Under the pieces are notes generated by a model. That model made no database searches. It was not told where the DNA came from and was given only the letters and a program-made list of their open reading frames with translations. DNA of 32,860 bases from Acidimicrobiales bacterium (GTDB lineage: Bacteria > Actinomycetota > Acidimicrobiia > Acidimicrobiales > RAAP-2), in contig JANXWA010000001.1 in NCBI GenBank assembly GCA_025351385.1, positions 1 to 32,860 of the forward strand, read 5' to 3'. Made by a program: the position numbers and the translations under genes. This document shows positions 32,698 to 32,860 of this stretch, one piece after another; positions within the stretch are counted from its first letter, which is position 1; each line of letters starts with the position of its first letter.

Positions 32698-32728
32698 GGA
32701 ACCAACTTGTCAGCCGAGGCTGTTGGGT

Positions 32729-32786
32729 GTGGCTGATTTCGATGCGCGTTTCAGAGGCGACGTGTGGCTACTTTCGATGCGCGTTT
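32729..32786. repeat. Imperfect direct repeat pair, IS21-end-like
   Basis: GTGGCT-2N-TTTCGATGCGCGTTT occurs at 32729-32751 and 32764-32786, 35 bases apart, differing only at two adjacent positions. Multiple short GTGGC(T/C)-type direct repeats are a feature of IS21-family ends, from general knowledge. No IstA or IstB coding sequence is visible on either side. Confidence 0.6.
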
Positions 32787-32796
32787 ACAGCCGCAC

Positions 32797-32860
32797 TTCT
32801 TGCGCATGGATAATGGACCAGAGTTCGTCGCGCACGCTCTCAATGACTGGTGTCGCTTCA
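32797..32860 (+). mobile_element. IS3-type transposase (OrfB) fragment, runs off the window
   Basis: The frame starting at 32797 reads FLRMDNGPEFVAHALNDWCR, the second catalytic Asp region (DNGPEF) of the rve integrase core of IS3-family OrfB. The preceding part of the protein is missing: upstream in this frame a TGA occurs at 32734, and the bases between are the direct repeats. The element is therefore truncated at its 5' side, at least within this window. The 3' continuation lies outside. Confidence 0.65.

Overview
This window reads as a piece of a high-GC actinobacterial chromosome, most likely from class Acidimicrobiia or a close relative. Several features support this. There is a SepIVA-like coiled-coil gene beside coaD and a DUF177 gene, and a DUF2469 gene downstream of rplS. 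Two F420-type flavin-fold proteins (LLM and PPOX families) are present. A PspA-HtpX-PspAB stress cluster, frequent GTG starts and 1-8 bp gene overlaps, and a Thr-rich surface protein fit the same picture. The class assignment is inference from gene content; no rRNA gene is visible.

Bases 1-16163 form an almost unbroken plus-strand housekeeping cluster: recG (5' end missing), rsmD, coaD, sepIVA-like, DUF177, rpmF, plsX, acpP, rnc, mutM, smc, ftsY, ffh, rpsP, khpA, rimM, trmD, rplS, DUF2469 and a small orphan gene. The cluster joins fatty acid/phospholipid and CoA supply (coaD, plsX, acpP), ribosome and tRNA maturation (rsmD, rpmF, rnc, rpsP, khpA, rimM, trmD, rplS), protein targeting (ftsY, ffh), chromosome organisation (smc) and DNA repair (recG, mutM). 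Several genes are preceded by a TAnnnT -10-like box. Two of these boxes share bases with the TAA stop codon of the gene before.

Bases 16164-25661 carry a PPOX-family enzyme (-), endonuclease IV with a lysine-rich tail, fumarase and a pterin-carbinolamine dehydratase. On the minus strand purE is followed by the pspA-htpX-pspAB envelope-stress set. Then come an LLM F420-type oxidoreductase, a DsbA/FrnE-like protein (-), a RecB-like Fe-S nuclease (-), a small uncharacterised protein and an Hsp20 chaperone. A strong symmetric hairpin separates Hsp20 from the convergent EF-G-like GTPase.

Bases 25909-32143 hold the EF-G-like gene (-), a small APH-type kinase (-), a non-canonical DapA-superfamily protein and a large surface protein. 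The last has a signal peptide, Thr-rich repeats, an Ig-like region and about eleven membrane spans.

At about 32143-32206 the ordinary chromosome ends at a minus-strand 3' half of tRNA-Gly(UCC). Its CCA end is duplicated in tandem (2 x 15 bp) and no 5' half follows. This looks like one attachment-site end of an integrated element extending to the right. Beyond it the DNA is visibly more AT-rich. It contains a short secreted Thr/Ser/Pro-rich reading frame that looks frameshifted or truncated, a pair of imperfect direct repeats resembling IS21-type terminal repeats, and the middle of an IS3-type DDE transposase running off the window. No integrase, CRISPR array or complete insertion sequence is visible.
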